A stretch of DNA of 64,000 nucleotides, taken from Persicaria tinctoria. Its lineage: Eukaryota; Streptophyta; Magnoliopsida; Caryophyllales; Polygonaceae. The number at the start of each line of letters is the position of its first letter. Position 1 is the first letter of the stretch. Where the stretch lies: contig JBANSL010000001.1 in the NCBI GenBank assembly GCA_037127255.1, positions 39,795,001 to 39,859,000 on the forward strand. Reading direction: 5' to 3'. A program made the position numbers and the translations under genes. Under the pieces are notes generated by a model that worked only from the letters and a program-made list of their open reading frames with translations, was not told the origin of the DNA and searched no databases. Positions 13,861 to 26,599 of this stretch are shown piece after piece.

Positions 13861-14966
13861 CTTACTTGCACATCCCCGGGTTCGAAATACACGTGATTGC
13901 TAAATTCATTCTCCTTTGAGGCTTACTGCATGCGCGCATCCGTGCTGAAAGCGCATGTGATCGCTAAATTTGTTCTCCTTGGTGGCTTACTTGCACATCC
14001 TCGTGTTCGAAAGGCACGTGATTGCTTAATTTATTCTCCTTGGAGGCTTACTGCATGCGCATCTGTGCTTAAAGCGCACGCGGTCGCAAAATTTATTCTC
14101 CTTGGAGGCTTACTTGCAAATGCCTGTGTTCTGAAGACAGATGATTGCTAAATTTATTCTAATTTGAGGCTTATTTGCACGTCCTCGTGTTCGAATGCCA
14201 TGTGATTGATAAATTTATTCTCCTTGGAGGCTTACTGCATGCGCATCCATGCTTAAAGCGCATGCGGTCGCTAAATTTATTCTCCTTGGAGGCATGCTTT
14301 CACATCCCCTTGTTCGAAAGACACGTGATTGCTAAATTTATTCTCCTGTGAGGCTTATTTGCACATCCCCGTGTTCGAAAGACACGTGATAGCTAAATTT
14401 ATTCTCCTTGGAGGCTTACTTGCACTTCCCCGTGTTCGAAAGACATGGGATTGCTAAATTTATTCTACTTGGAGACTTAGTGCATGCGCATCCATGCCTA
14501 AAGCGCACGCGATCACTAAATTTATTCTCCTTGGACGCTTACTTCCACATTCTCGTGTTCGAAAGATACGTGATTGCTAAATTTATTATCCTAGGAAACA
14601 TAATTGCTCATCCCCGTGTTCGAATGACTCATGATTGCTAAATTTATTCTCCTTGGAGACTTACTTCATGCGCATCATTTTTTAAAGCGCACGCGATCGC
14701 TAAATTTATTCTCCTTTGCGGCTTACTTGCACATCTCCGTGTTCGAAAGACACGTGATTGCTAAATTTATTCTCCTTGGAGGCTTACTGCATGCGCATCC
14801 GTGCTTAAAGCGCACGCGGTCGCAAAATTTATTCTCCTTGGAGGCTTACTTGCACATCCCTGTGTTCGGAAGACAGGTGATTGCTAAATTTATTCTACTT
14901 TGAGGCTTATTTGCACATCCTCGTGTTCGAATGACACATGATTGATAAATTTATTCTCCTTGGAGG
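13861..14966 (+). repeat. 1,106 bp tandem duplication, copy 1 (18 monomers)
   Basis: Eighteen monomers repeated directly downstream at +1,106 bp. The stretches compared by eye are identical, including rare variants such as GCATGCGCGCATCC, ATGCCTAAAGC, GGACGCTTACTTCCAC and GAATGACTCATGATTG. Similarity to the next copy begins and ends within the TTCTCCTTGGAGGCTTAC core, which all monomers share. Confidence 0.88.
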
Positions 14967-16072
14967 CTTACTTGCACATCCCCGGGTTCGAAATACACGT
15001 GATTGCTAAATTCATTCTCCTTTGAGGCTTACTGCATGCGCGCATCCGTGCTGAAAGCGCATGTGATCGCTAAATTTGTTCTCCTTGGTGGCTTACTTGC
15101 ACATCCTCGTGTTCGAAAGGCACGTGATTGCTTAATTTATTCTCCTTGGAGGCTTACTGCATGCGCATCTGTGCTTAAAGCGCACGCGGTCGCAAAATTT
15201 ATTCTCCTTGGAGGCTTACTTGCAAATGCCTGTGTTCTGAAGACAGATGATTGCTAAATTTATTCTAATTTGAGGCTTATTTGCACGTCCTCGTGTTCGA
15301 ATGCCATGTGATTGATAAATTTATTCTCCTTGGAGGCTTACTGCATGCGCATCCATGCTTAAAGCGCATGCGGTCGCTAAATTTATTCTCCTTGGAGGCA
15401 TGCTTTCACATCCCCTTGTTCGAAAGACACGTGATTGCTAAATTTATTCTCCTGTGAGGCTTATTTGCACATCCCCGTGTTCGAAAGACACGTGATAGCT
15501 AAATTTATTCTCCTTGGAGGCTTACTTGCACTTCCCCGTGTTCGAAAGACATGGGATTGCTAAATTTATTCTACTTGGAGACTTAGTGCATGCGCATCCA
15601 TGCCTAAAGCGCACGCGATCACTAAATTTATTCTCCTTGGACGCTTACTTCCACATTCTCGTGTTCGAAAGATACGTGATTGCTAAATTTATTATCCTAG
15701 GAAACATAATTGCTCATCCCCGTGTTCGAATGACTCATGATTGCTAAATTTATTCTCCTTGGAGACTTACTTCATGCGCATCATTTTTTAAAGCGCACGC
15801 GATCGCTAAATTTATTCTCCTTTGCGGCTTACTTGCACATCTCCGTGTTCGAAAGACACGTGATTGCTAAATTTATTCTCCTTGGAGGCTTACTGCATGC
15901 GCATCCGTGCTTAAAGCGCACGCGGTCGCAAAATTTATTCTCCTTGGAGGCTTACTTGCACATCCCTGTGTTCGGAAGACAGGTGATTGCTAAATTTATT
16001 CTACTTTGAGGCTTATTTGCACATCCTCGTGTTCGAATGACACATGATTGATAAATTTATTCTCCTTGGAGG
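14967..16072 (+). repeat. 1,106 bp tandem duplication, copy 2
   Basis: Second copy, apparently identical to the first. At its end the sequence passes from GATAAATTTATTCTCC into a B monomer (TGCATGCGC). At the end of copy 1 the same core leads into an A monomer (TTGCACATCCCCGGG). The crossover therefore lies in the shared core, at about 14,945-14,972 and 16,051-16,078. Confidence 0.88.
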
Positions 16073-19000
16073 CTTACTGCATGCGCATCCGTGCTTAAAG
16101 TGCACGCGATCACTAAATTTATTCTCCTTGGAGGCATGCTTTCACATCCCCGTGTTCGAAAGACACGTGATTGCTAAATTTATTCTCATGTGAGGCTCAT
16201 TTGCACATCCCCGTGTTCGAAAGACACGTGATAGCTAAATTTATTCTCCTTGGAGGCTCACTTGCACTTCCCCGTGTTCGAAAGACATGGGATTGCTAAA
16301 TTTATTATCCTTGGAGACTTACTGCATGCGCATCCATGCTTAAAGCGCACGCGATCACTAAATTTATTCTCCTTGGAGGCTTACTTGCACATCCTCGTGT
16401 TCGGAAGACACGTGATTGCTAAATTTATTCTCCTAGGAGACTTAATTGCACATCCCCATGTTCGAAAGACATGTGATTGCTAAATTTATTCTCGTTGGAG
16501 ACTTACTTCATGCGCATCATTTTTTAAAGCGCACGCGATCGCTAAATTTATTCTCCTTGGAGTCTTACTTGCACATCTCCTTGTTCGAAAGAGACGTGAT
16601 TCCTAAATTTATTCTCCTTGGAGGCTTATTTGCACATCTCCGTGTTCGATAGACACGTGATTGTTAAATTTATCTCCTTGGAGGCTTACTTGCACTTCCC
16701 CTTGTTCGAAAGACATGTGATTGCTAAATTTATTCTCCTATGAGGCTTATTGCATGCGCATCCATGCTTAAAGCGCACGCGATCACTAAATTTATTCTCC
16801 TTTGAGGACTACTTGCACATCCTCGTGTACGAAAGACACGTGATTGCCAAATTTATTCTCCTTTGAGGCTTACTGCATGCGCGCATCCGTGCTGAAAGCG
16901 CACGTGATCATTAAATTTGTTCTCCTTGGTGGCTTACTTGCACATCATCGTGTTCGAAAGGCACGTGATTGCTTAATTTATTCTCCTTGGAGGCTTACTG
17001 CATGCGCATCTGTGCTTAAAGCGCATGCGGTCGCAAAATTTATTCTCCTTGGAGGCTTACTTGCAAATCCCTGTGTTTTGAAGAAAGATGATTGCTAAAT
17101 ATATTCTACTTTGAGGCTTATTTGCACGTCCTCGTGTTCGAATGCCACGTGATTGATAAATTTATTCTCCTTGGAGGCTTACTGCATGCGCATCCGTGCT
17201 TAAAGTGCACGCGATCACTAAATTTATTCTCCTTGGAAGCTTACTTCCACATCCCCGTCTTCGAAAGACACGTGATTGTTAAATTTATTCTCCTTTGAGA
17301 CTTACTGCATGCGCATCCATGCTTAAAGCGCATCCGGTCGCTAAATTTATTCTCCTTGGAGGCATGCTTTCACATCCCCTTGTTCGAAAGACACGTGATT
17401 GCTAAATTTATTCTCCTGTGCGGCTTATTTGCACATCCCCGTGTTCGAAAGACACGTGATAGCTAAATTTATTCTCCTTGGAGGCTTACTTGCACTTTCC
17501 CGTATTCGAAAGACATGGGATTGATAAATTTATTCTCCTTGGAGACTTAGTGCATGCGCATCCATGCTTAAAGCGAACGCGATCACTAAATTTATTCTCC
17601 TTGGAGGCTTACTTGCACATTCTCGTGTTCGAAAGATACGTGATTGCTAAATTTATTATCCTAGGAGACATAATTGCTCATCCCCGTGTTCGAAAGACAC
17701 GTGATTGCTAAATTTATTCTCCTTGGAGACTTACTTCATGCGCATCATTTTTTAAAGCGCACGCGATCGCTAAATTTATTCTCCTTTGAGGCTTACTTGC
17801 ACATCTCCGTGTTCGAAAGACACATGATTGCTAAATTTATTCACCTTGGAGGCTTATTTGCACATCCCCGTGTTCGATAGACACGTGATTGTTAATTTTG
17901 TTCTCCTATGAGGCTTATTTGCACATCCTTGTTTTCGAATGACACGTGAGTGCTAAATTTATTCTCCTCGGATGCTTACTTGCACATCCTCGTGTTCGAA
18001 AGACACGGGATTTCTAAGTTTATTCTCCTTAGAGGCTTAGTGCATGCGCATCCGTGCTTAAAGCGCACGCGATCACTAAATTTATTCTCCTTGGAGGCTT
18101 ACTTGCACATCCCCGGGTTCGAAAGACACGTGATTGCTAAATTCATTCTCCTTTAAGGCTTACTGCATGCGTATCCATGCTTAAAGCGTATGCGGTCACT
18201 AAATTTATTCTCATTTGAGGCTTACTTGCACATCCCCATGTTCGAAAGACACGTGATTGCTAAATTTATTCTCCTTTGATGCTTATTAGCACATCCCCGT
18301 GTTCGAAAGACACGTGATTGCTAAATTTATTCTCCTTGAGGCTTACTTGCACTTCCCCGTGTTCGAAAGACATATGATTGCTAAATTTATTCTCCTTGGA
18401 GGCTTGCTTGGAGATCCCTGTGTTCGAAAGACACGTGATTGCTAAATTTATTCTCCTTGGAGGCTTATTTGCACATCTCCGTGTTCGAAAGACACATAAT
18501 TGCTAAATTTATTCTCCTTGGAGGCTTACTTACACATCCCCGTGTTCGAAAGACAAGTGATTGCTAAATTTAATCTCCTTGGAGGCTTACTGCATGCGCA
18601 TCTGTGCTTAAAGCGCACGCGATCATTAAATTTATGCTCCTTGGAGGCTTACTTGCACATCCCCGTGTTCGAAAGACACATGATTACTAAATTTATTCTC
18701 CTTGGAGTCTTATTTGTACATCCCCGTGTTCGAAAGGCAGGTGATTGCTATATTTATTCTTCTTGGAAGCTTACTTACACATTCCCGTGTTCGATAGACA
18801 CGTTATTAATAAATTTATTCTCCTTGGAGGCTTACTGCATGCGCATCCGTGCTGAAAGCGCACGTGATCGCTAAATTTGTTCGCCTTGGTGGCTTACTTG
18901 CACATCCTCGTGTTCGAAAGACACGTGATCGCTGAATCTATTCTCCTTGTAGGCTTACTGCATGCGCATCCGTGCTTAAAGCGCACGCGGTCGCAAAATT

Positions 19001-19137
19001 TATTCTCCTTGGAGGCTTACTTGCACATCCCTGTCTTCGCAAGACAGGTGATTGCTAAATTTATTCTACTTTGAGGCTTATTTGCACATCCTCGTTTTCG
19101 AATGACACGTGATTGATAAATTTATTCTCCTTGGAGG
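16073..19137 (+). repeat. HOR of about 3.06 kb, copy 1
   Basis: The opening about 800 bp recur at +3,065 bp and then +3,062 bp. The change is a 3-base loss near 19,369, where TTTATCCTTGG replaces TTTATTATCCTTGG. The middle of the unit (16,850-19,100) contains monomers shared with both the left domain and the 7 kb HOR. Confidence 0.6.
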
Positions 19138-20479
19138 CTTACTGCATGCGCATCCGTGCTTAAAGTGCACGCGATCACTAAATTTATTCTCCTTGGAGGC
19201 ATGCCTTCACATCCATGTGTTCGAAAGACACGTGATTGCTAAATTTATTCTCATGTGAGGCTTATTTACACATCCCCGTGTTCGAAAGACACGTGATAGC
19301 TAAATTTATTCTCCTTGGAGGCTTACTTGCACTTCCCCGTGTTCGAAAGACATGGGATTGCTAAATTTATCCTTGGAGACTTAGTGCATGCGCATCCATG
19401 CTTAAAGCGCACGCGATCACTAAATTTATTCTCCTTGGACGTTTACTTGCACATCCTCGTGTTCGGAAGACACGTGATTGCTAAATTTATTCTCCTACGA
19501 AACATAATTGCACATCCCCATGTTCGAAAGACATGTGATTGCTAAATTTATTCTCCTTGGAGACTTACTTCATGCGCATCATTTTTTAAAGCGCACGCGA
19601 TCGCTAAATTTATTCTCCTTGGAGTCTTACTTGCACATCTCCGTGTTCGAAAGACACGTGATTGCTAAATTTATTCTCCTTGGAGGCTTATTTGCACATC
19701 CCCGTGGTCGATAGACACGTGATTGTTAAATTTGTCTCCTTGGAGGCTTACTTGCACTTCCCCTTGTTCGAAAGACATGTGATTGCTAAATTTATTCTCC
19801 TATGAGGCTTATTGCATGTGCATCCATGCTTAAAGCGCACGCGATCACTAAATTTATTCTCCTTTGAGGACTACTTGCACATCCTCGTGTACGAAAGACA
19901 CGTGATTGCCAAATTTATTCTCCTTGGAGGCTTACTGCATGTGCATCCGTGCTTAAAGCGCAAGCGATCGCTAAATTTATTCACCTTGGAAGATTACTTG
20001 CACATCCCCGTGTTCGATAGACACGTGATTCTAAATTCATTCTCCTTGGAGGCTTACTTGCACTTCCCCGTGTTTGAAAGACACGTGAATAATAAATTTA
20101 TTCTCCTTGGAGGCTTATTTCATGCGCATCTGTGCTTATAGCCCCCACGATCGCTAAATTTATTCTCCTTGGAGGCTTAGTTGCACATTCCCGTGTTCGA
20201 AAGACACGTGATTGCTAAATTTATTCTCCTTTGAGGCTTATTTGCACATCCTCATTTTCGAATGACACGTGATTGCTAAATTTATTCTCCTTGGAGGCTT
20301 ACTTGCACATCCCCATGTTCGAAAAACACGTGATTGCTAAATTTATTCTCTTTGGACGCTTACTGCATGCGCATCCAAGCTTAAAGCGCACGTAATCGCT
20401 AAATTCAATCTCCTTGGAGGCTTGCTTGCACATCCCCGTGTTCAAAAGACACTTGATAGCTAAATTTATTCTTCTTGGA
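19138..20479 (+). repeat. HOR of about 3.06 kb, copy 2 (partial)
   Basis: Matches 16,073-16,860 in variant order and then continues with the 12.4-12.9 kb type of monomers. It includes a one-base-short junction near 20,030 (GTGATTCTAAATTC for GTGATTGCTAAATTC). Confidence 0.6.
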
Positions 20480-22075
20480 GGCTTACTTGCACATCCCCGT
20501 GTTCGAAAGTCACGTGATTGCTAAATTTATTCTCCTTGGAGGCTTACTGCATGCGCATCTGTGCTTAAAGCCCCCATGGTCGCTAAATTTATTATCCATA
20601 GAGGCTTACATGCACATCCCCATGTTCGAAAGACACGTGATTGCTAAATTTATTCTCCTTTGAGGCTTATTTGCACATCCTCGTTTTCGAATGACACGTG
20701 ATTGCTAAATTTATTTTCCTTGGAGGCTTACTTGCACATCCCCGTGTTCGAAAGACACGTGATTGCTAACTTTATTCTCCTTGGAGGCTTAGTGCATGCG
20801 CATCCGTGCTTAAAGCGCACGCGATCACTAAATTTATTCTCCTTGGAGGCTTACTTGCACATCCCCGGGTTCGAAAGACACGTTATTGCTAAATTCATTC
20901 TCCTTCGAGGCTTACTGCATGCGCATCCGTGCTTAAAGCGTATGCGGTCGTTAAATTTATTCTCTTTGGAGGCTTACTTGTACATCCCCGTGTTCGAAAG
21001 ACACGTGATTGCTAAATTTATTCTCGTTTGAGGCTTATTTTCACATCCCCGTGTTCGAAAGACACGTGATTGCTAAATTTATTCTCCTTTGAGGCTTATT
21101 TGCACATTCTCGTTTTCGAATGACACGTGAATGATAAATTTATTCTCCCTCGAGGCTTACTTGCTCATACCTGTGTTCGAAACACACGTGATTGCTAACT
21201 TTATTCTCCTTGGAAGCTTAGTGCATGCGCGCATCCGTCCTGAAAGCACACGTGATCGCTAATTTTGTTCTCCTTGGTGGCTTACTTGCACATCCTCATG
21301 TTCGAAAGGCACGTGATTGCTTAATTTATTCTCCTTGGAGGCTTACTACATGCGCATCTGTGCTTAAAGCGCACACGGTCGCAAAATTTATTCTCCTTGG
21401 AGGCTTACTTGCACATCCCTGTGTTCTGAAGACAGATGATTGCTAAATTTATTCTACTTTGAGGCTTATTTTCACATCCTCGTGTTCGAATGCCACGTGA
21501 TTGATAAATTTATTATCCTTGGAGGCTTACTGCATGCGCATCCGTGCTTAAAGTGCACGCGATTACTAAATTTATTCTCCTTGGAAGCTTACTTGCACAT
21601 CCCCGACATCGAAAGACACGTGATTGTTAAATTTATTCTCCTTTGAGACTTACTGCATGCGCATCCGTGCTTAAAGCGCATGCGGTCGCTAAATTTATTC
21701 TCCTTGGAGGGATGCTTTCACATCCCCTTGTTCGAAAGACACGTGATTTCTAAATTTATTCTCCTGTGAGGCTTATTTGCACATCCCCGTGTTCGAAAGA
21801 CACGTGATAGCTAAATTTATTCTCCTTGGAGGCTTACTTGCACTTCCCCGTGTTCGAAATACATGGGATTGCTAAATTTATTCTCCTTGGAGACTTAGTG
21901 CATGCGCATCCTGCTTAAAGCGCACGCGATCACTGAATTTATTCTCCTTGGAGGCTTACTGCATGCGCATCCGTGCTTAAAGCGCACGCGGTCGCAAAAT
22001 TTATTCTCCTTGGAGGCTTAATTGCACATCCCCGTGTTCGAAAGACACGTGATTGCTAAATTTATTCTCCTTGGA
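20480..22075 (+). repeat. 1,596 bp HOR, copy 1
   Basis: The monomer with AAAGTCACGTG near 20,505 begins a block repeated at +1,596 bp. The offset drops to 1,533 bp after about one monomer is lost in copy 2. CATAGAGGCTTACATGC and CGGGTTCGAAAGACACGTTATTG are shared markers. Confidence 0.65.
21655..21683. other. Extended 8-bp inverted repeat in a B subtype
   Basis: In the B subtype ending AAAGCGCATGCGGTC, GCATGCGC (21,655-21,662) is the exact reverse complement of GCGCATGC (21,676-21,683), with 13 bases between them. This is longer than the ordinary B dyad and overlaps it, so two alternative hairpins are possible. The same subtype occurs repeatedly across the window, for example near 51,180 and 55,100. 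Confidence 0.75.
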
Positions 22076-23341
22076 GGCTTAATTGCACATCCCCGTGTTC
22101 GAAAGTCACGTGATTGCTAAATTTATTCTCCTTGGAGGCTTACTGCATGCGCCTCTGTGCTTAAAGCCCCCACGGTCACTAAATTTATTATCCATAGAGG
22201 CTTACATGCACATCCCCATGATCGAAAGACACGTGATTGCTAAATTTATTCTCCTTTGAGGCTTATTTGCACATCCTCGTTTTTGAATGACACGTGATTG
22301 CTAAATTTATTTTCCTTGGAGGCTTACTTGCACATCCCCGTGTTCGAAAGACACGTGATTGCTAACTTTATTCTCCTTGGAGGCTTAGTGCATGCGCATC
22401 CGTGCTTAAAGCGCACGCGATCACTAAATTTATTCTCCTTGGTGGCTTACTTGCACATCCCCGGGTTCGAAAGACACGTTATTGCTAAATTCATTCTCCT
22501 TTGAGGCTTACTGCATGCGCATCCGTGTTTAAAGCGTATGCGGTCGTTAAATTTATTCTCTTTGGAGGCTTACTTGCACATCCCCGTGTTCGAAAGACAC
22601 GTGATTGCTAAATTTATTCTCCTTTGAGGCTTATTTGCACATTCTCGTTTTCGAATGATACGTGAATGCTAAATTTATTCTCTGTGGAGGCTTACTTGCT
22701 CATACCTGTGTTCGAAAGACACGTGATTGCTAACTTTATTCTCCTTGGAGGCTTAGTGCATGCGCATCCGTTCTTAAAGCGCACGCGATCACTAAATTTA
22801 TTCTCCTTGGAGGCTTACTTGCACATCCCCGGGTTCGAAATACACGTGATTGCTTAATTTATTCTCCTTGGAGGCTTACTACATGCGCATCTGTGCTTAA
22901 AGCGCACGCGGTCGCAAAATTTATTCTCCTTGGAGGCTTACTTGCACATCCCTGTGTTCTGAAGACAGATGATTGCTAAATTTATTCTACTTTGAGGCTT
23001 ATTTGCACATCCTCGTGTTCGAATGCCACGTGATTGATAAATTTATTCTCCTTGGAGGCTTACTGCATGCGCATCCGTGCTTAAAGTGCACGCGATTACT
23101 AAATTTATTCTCCTTGGAAGCTTACTTGCACATACCCGTCTTCGAAAGACACGTGATTGATAAATTTATTCTCCTTGGAGGCTTACTGCATGCGCATCCG
23201 TGCTTAAAGTGCACGCGATCACTAAATTTATTCTCCTTGGAGGCATGCCTTCACATCCCCGTGTTCGAAAGACACGTGATTGCTAAATTTATTCTCCTGT
23301 GAGGCTTATTTGCATATCCTCGTGTTCGAAAGACACGTGAT
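22076..23341 (+). repeat. 1,596 bp HOR, copy 2 (partial)
   Basis: Follows copy 1 with monomer-scale loss, then merges into the TGATAAATTTATTCTCC plus GTGCACGCGATCAC series also seen in other left-domain units. Confidence 0.6.
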
Positions 23342-25675
23342 AGCTAAATTTATTCTCCATGGAGGCTTACTTGCACTTCCCCGTGTTCGAAAGACATGTG
23401 ATTGCTAAATTTATTATCCTTGGAGACTTAGTGTATGCGCATCCATGCTTAAAGCGCACGCGATCACTAAATTTATTCTCCTTGGAGGCTTACTTGCACA
23501 TCCTCGTGATCGGAAGACACGTGATTGCCAAATTTATTCTTCTTGGAGACTTACTTCATTCGCATCATTTTTTAAAGCGCACGCGATCGCTAAATTTATT
23601 CTCCTTGGAGTCTTACTTGCACATCTCTGCGTTCGAAAGACACGTGATTCCTAAATTTATTCTCCTTGGAGGCTTATTTGCACATCCCCTTGTTCGAAAG
23701 ACATGTGATTGCTAAATTTATTCTCCTATGAGGCTTATTGCATGCGCATCCTCGTGTTCGAAAGACACGTGATTGCCAAATTTATTCTCCTTGGAGGCTT
23801 ACTGCATGTGCATCCGTGTTCGATAGATACGTGATTGCTAAATTTATTCACCTTGAAAGCTTACTTGCACTTCTTCGTGTTCGATAGATACGTGATTGCT
23901 AAATTCATTCTCCTTGGAGGCTTAGTTGCACTTCCCCATATTCGAAAGACACGTGATTGCTAAATTTATTCTCCTTTGAGGCGTATGTGCAAATCCTCGT
24001 TTTCGAATGACACGTGATTGCTAAATTTATTCTCCTTGGAGGCTTATTTGCATATCCCCGTGTTCGAAAGACACGTGATTGCTAAATTTATTTTCCTTTG
24101 AGGCGTATTTGCACATCCTCGGGTTTGAAAGACACGTGATTGCTAAATTTATTCTCCTTGGAGGCTTACCTGCACATCCCCGTGTTCGAAAGACCCGTGA
24201 TTGCTAAATTTATTCTCCTTGGAGGCTTTGTGCATGCGCATCCGTGCTTAAAGCCCACGCGATCACTAAATTTATTCTCCTTGGAGGCTTACTGCATGCG
24301 CATCCGTGCTTAAAGTGTATGCGGTCGCTAAATTTATTCTCCTTGGAGGCTTACTTGCAAATCACCGTTTTCGAAAGACACGTAATTGCTAAATTTATTC
24401 TCCTTCGATGCTTATTTGCACATCCCCGTGTTCGAAAGACACGTGATTGCTAAATTTATTCTCCTTGAGGCTTAATTGCACTTCCCCGTGTTCGAAAGGC
24501 ATTTGATTGCTAAATTTATTCTTCTTGGAGGCTTGCTTGGACATCCCTGTGTTCAAAAGACACGTGATTGCTAAATTTATTCTCCTTGGAGGCTTACTTA
24601 CACATCCCCGTGTTCGAAAGACAAGTGATTGCTAAATTTATTCTCCTTGGTGGCTTATTGGATGCGCATCCGTGCTTAAAGCGCACGCGATCACTAAATT
24701 TATTCTCCATGGAGGCTTACTTGCACATCCCCGGGTTCGAAAGACACATGATTACTAAATTCATGCATTCTCCTTGGAGGCTTATTTACACATCCCCGTG
24801 TTCGAAACACACATAATTGCTAAATTTATTCTCCTTGGAGGCTTACTTACACATCCCCGTCTTCGAAAGACAAGTGATTGCTAAATTTAATCTCCTTGGA
24901 GGCTTACTTACACATCCCCATGTTCGAATGACAAGTGATTGCTAAATTTAATCTCCTTGGAGGCTTATTGCATGCACATCTGTGCTTAAAGCGCACGCGA
25001 TCATTAAATTTATGCTCCTTGGAGGCTTACTTGCACATCCCCATGTCCGAAAGACACGTGATTACTAAATTTATTCTCCTTGGAGGCTTATTTGCACATC
25101 CCCGTGTTCGAAAGGCACGTGATTGCTATATTTATTCTTCTTGGAGGCTTACTTACACATTCCCGTGTTCGATAGACACGTTATTAATAAATTTATTCTC
25201 CTTGGAGGCTTACTGCATGCGCATCCGTGCTGAAAGCGCACGTGATCGCTAAATTTGTTCTCCTTGGTGGCTTACTTGCACATCCTCAGGTTCGAAAGAC
25301 ACGTGATTGCTGAATTTATTCTCCTTGGAGGGTTACTGCATGCGCATCCGTGCTTAAAGCGCACGCGGTCGCAAAATTAATTCTCCTTGGAGGCTTACTT
25401 GCATATCCCTGTGTTTGGAAGACAGGTGATTGTTAAATTTATTCTACTTTGAGGCTTATTTGCACATCCTCGTGTTCGAATGACACGTGATTGATAAATT
25501 TATTCTCCTTGGAGGCTTACTGCATGCGCATCTGTGCTTAAAGTGCACGCGATCACTAAATTTATTCTCCTTGGAGGCATGTTTTCACATCCCCGTGTTC
25601 GAAAGACACGTGATTGCTAAATTTATTCTCCTGTGAGGTATATTTGCACATCCCCGTGTTCGAAAGACACGTGAT
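23342..25675 (+). repeat. 2,334 bp offset block, copy 1
   Basis: Variant order from about 23,342 to 24,240 recurs at +2,334 bp, with markers TCCATGGAGGC, GAGACTTACTTCAT with the T6 run, and GAGGCGTATGTGC. The later part (24,430-24,780) instead matches 27,805-28,140, so the block is a composite. The equal length to the 2,334 bp unit at 32,279 appears coincidental, since the monomer orders differ. Confidence 0.6.
24764..24767 (+). other. 4-bp insertion (TGCA) in an AAATTCATTCTCC junction
   Basis: AAATTCATTCTCC reads AAATTCATGCATTCTCC. The same insertion occurs near 27,464, 28,137, 29,487 and 31,082, each time next to the CCGGGTTCGAAAGACACATG monomer. It is therefore an inherited HOR marker rather than a sequencing slip. 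Exact placement is ambiguous by up to three bases. Confidence 0.75.
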
Positions 25676-26599
25676 AGCTAAATTTTTTCTCCATGGAGGC
25701 TTACTTGCACTTCCCCGTGTTCGAAAGACATGTGATTGCTAAATTTATTATCCTTGGAGACTTAGTGTATGCGCATCCATGCTTAAAGCGCACGCGATCA
25801 CTAAATTTATTCTCCTTGGAGGCTTACTTGCACATCCTCGTGTTCGGAAGACACGTGATTGCCAAATTTATTCTTCTTGGAGACTTACTTCATGCGCATC
25901 ATTTTTTAAAGCGCACGCGATCGCTAAATTTATTCTTCTTGGAGTCTTACTTGCACATCTCTGTGTTCGAAAGACACGTGATTGCTAAATTTATTCTCCT
26001 TGGAGGCTTATTTGCACATCCCCTTGTTCGAAAGACATGTTATTGCTAAATTTATTCTCCTATGAGGCTTATTGCATGCGCATCCTCGTGTTCGAAAGAC
26101 ACGTGATTGCCAAATTTATTCTCCTTGGAGGCTTGCTGCACGTGCATCCGTGCTTAAAGGGCAAGCGATCACTAAATTTATTCACCTTGAAAGCTTACTT
26201 GCACATCTTCATGTTCGATAGATACGTCATTGCTAAATTCATTCTCCTTGGAGGCTTAGTTGCACTTCCCCGTTTTCGAAAGACACGTGATTGCTAAATT
26301 TATTCTCCTTTGAGGCGTATGTGCAAATCCTCGTTTTCGAATGACACGTGATTGCTAAATTTATTCTCCTTAGAGGCTTATTTGCATATCCCCGTGTTCG
26401 AAAGACACGTGATTGCTAAATTTATTTTCCTTTGAGGCGTATTTGCACATCCTCGGTTTTGAAAGACACGTGATTGCTAAATTTATTCTCCTTGGAGGCT
26501 TACCTGCACATCCCCGTGTTCAAAAGACCCGTGATTGCTAAATTTATTCTCCTTGGAGGCTTAGTGCATGCGCATCCGTGCTTAAAGCGTATGCTGTCG
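25676..26599 (+). repeat. 2,334 bp offset block, copy 2 (partial)
   Basis: Copy of 23,342-24,240 with scattered substitutions, for example TTTTTTCTCC near 25,684 and GGACATG to GATACGTC-type changes near 26,220. Confidence 0.6.

Noticed and set aside
18109..18130. GGGTTCGAAAGAC resembling a tRNA B box / T-arm
   Set aside because: The B-box match fails at the conserved trailing C, the stem register is off by one base, and no A box or cloverleaf precedes it. A tRNA-derived origin cannot be supported.
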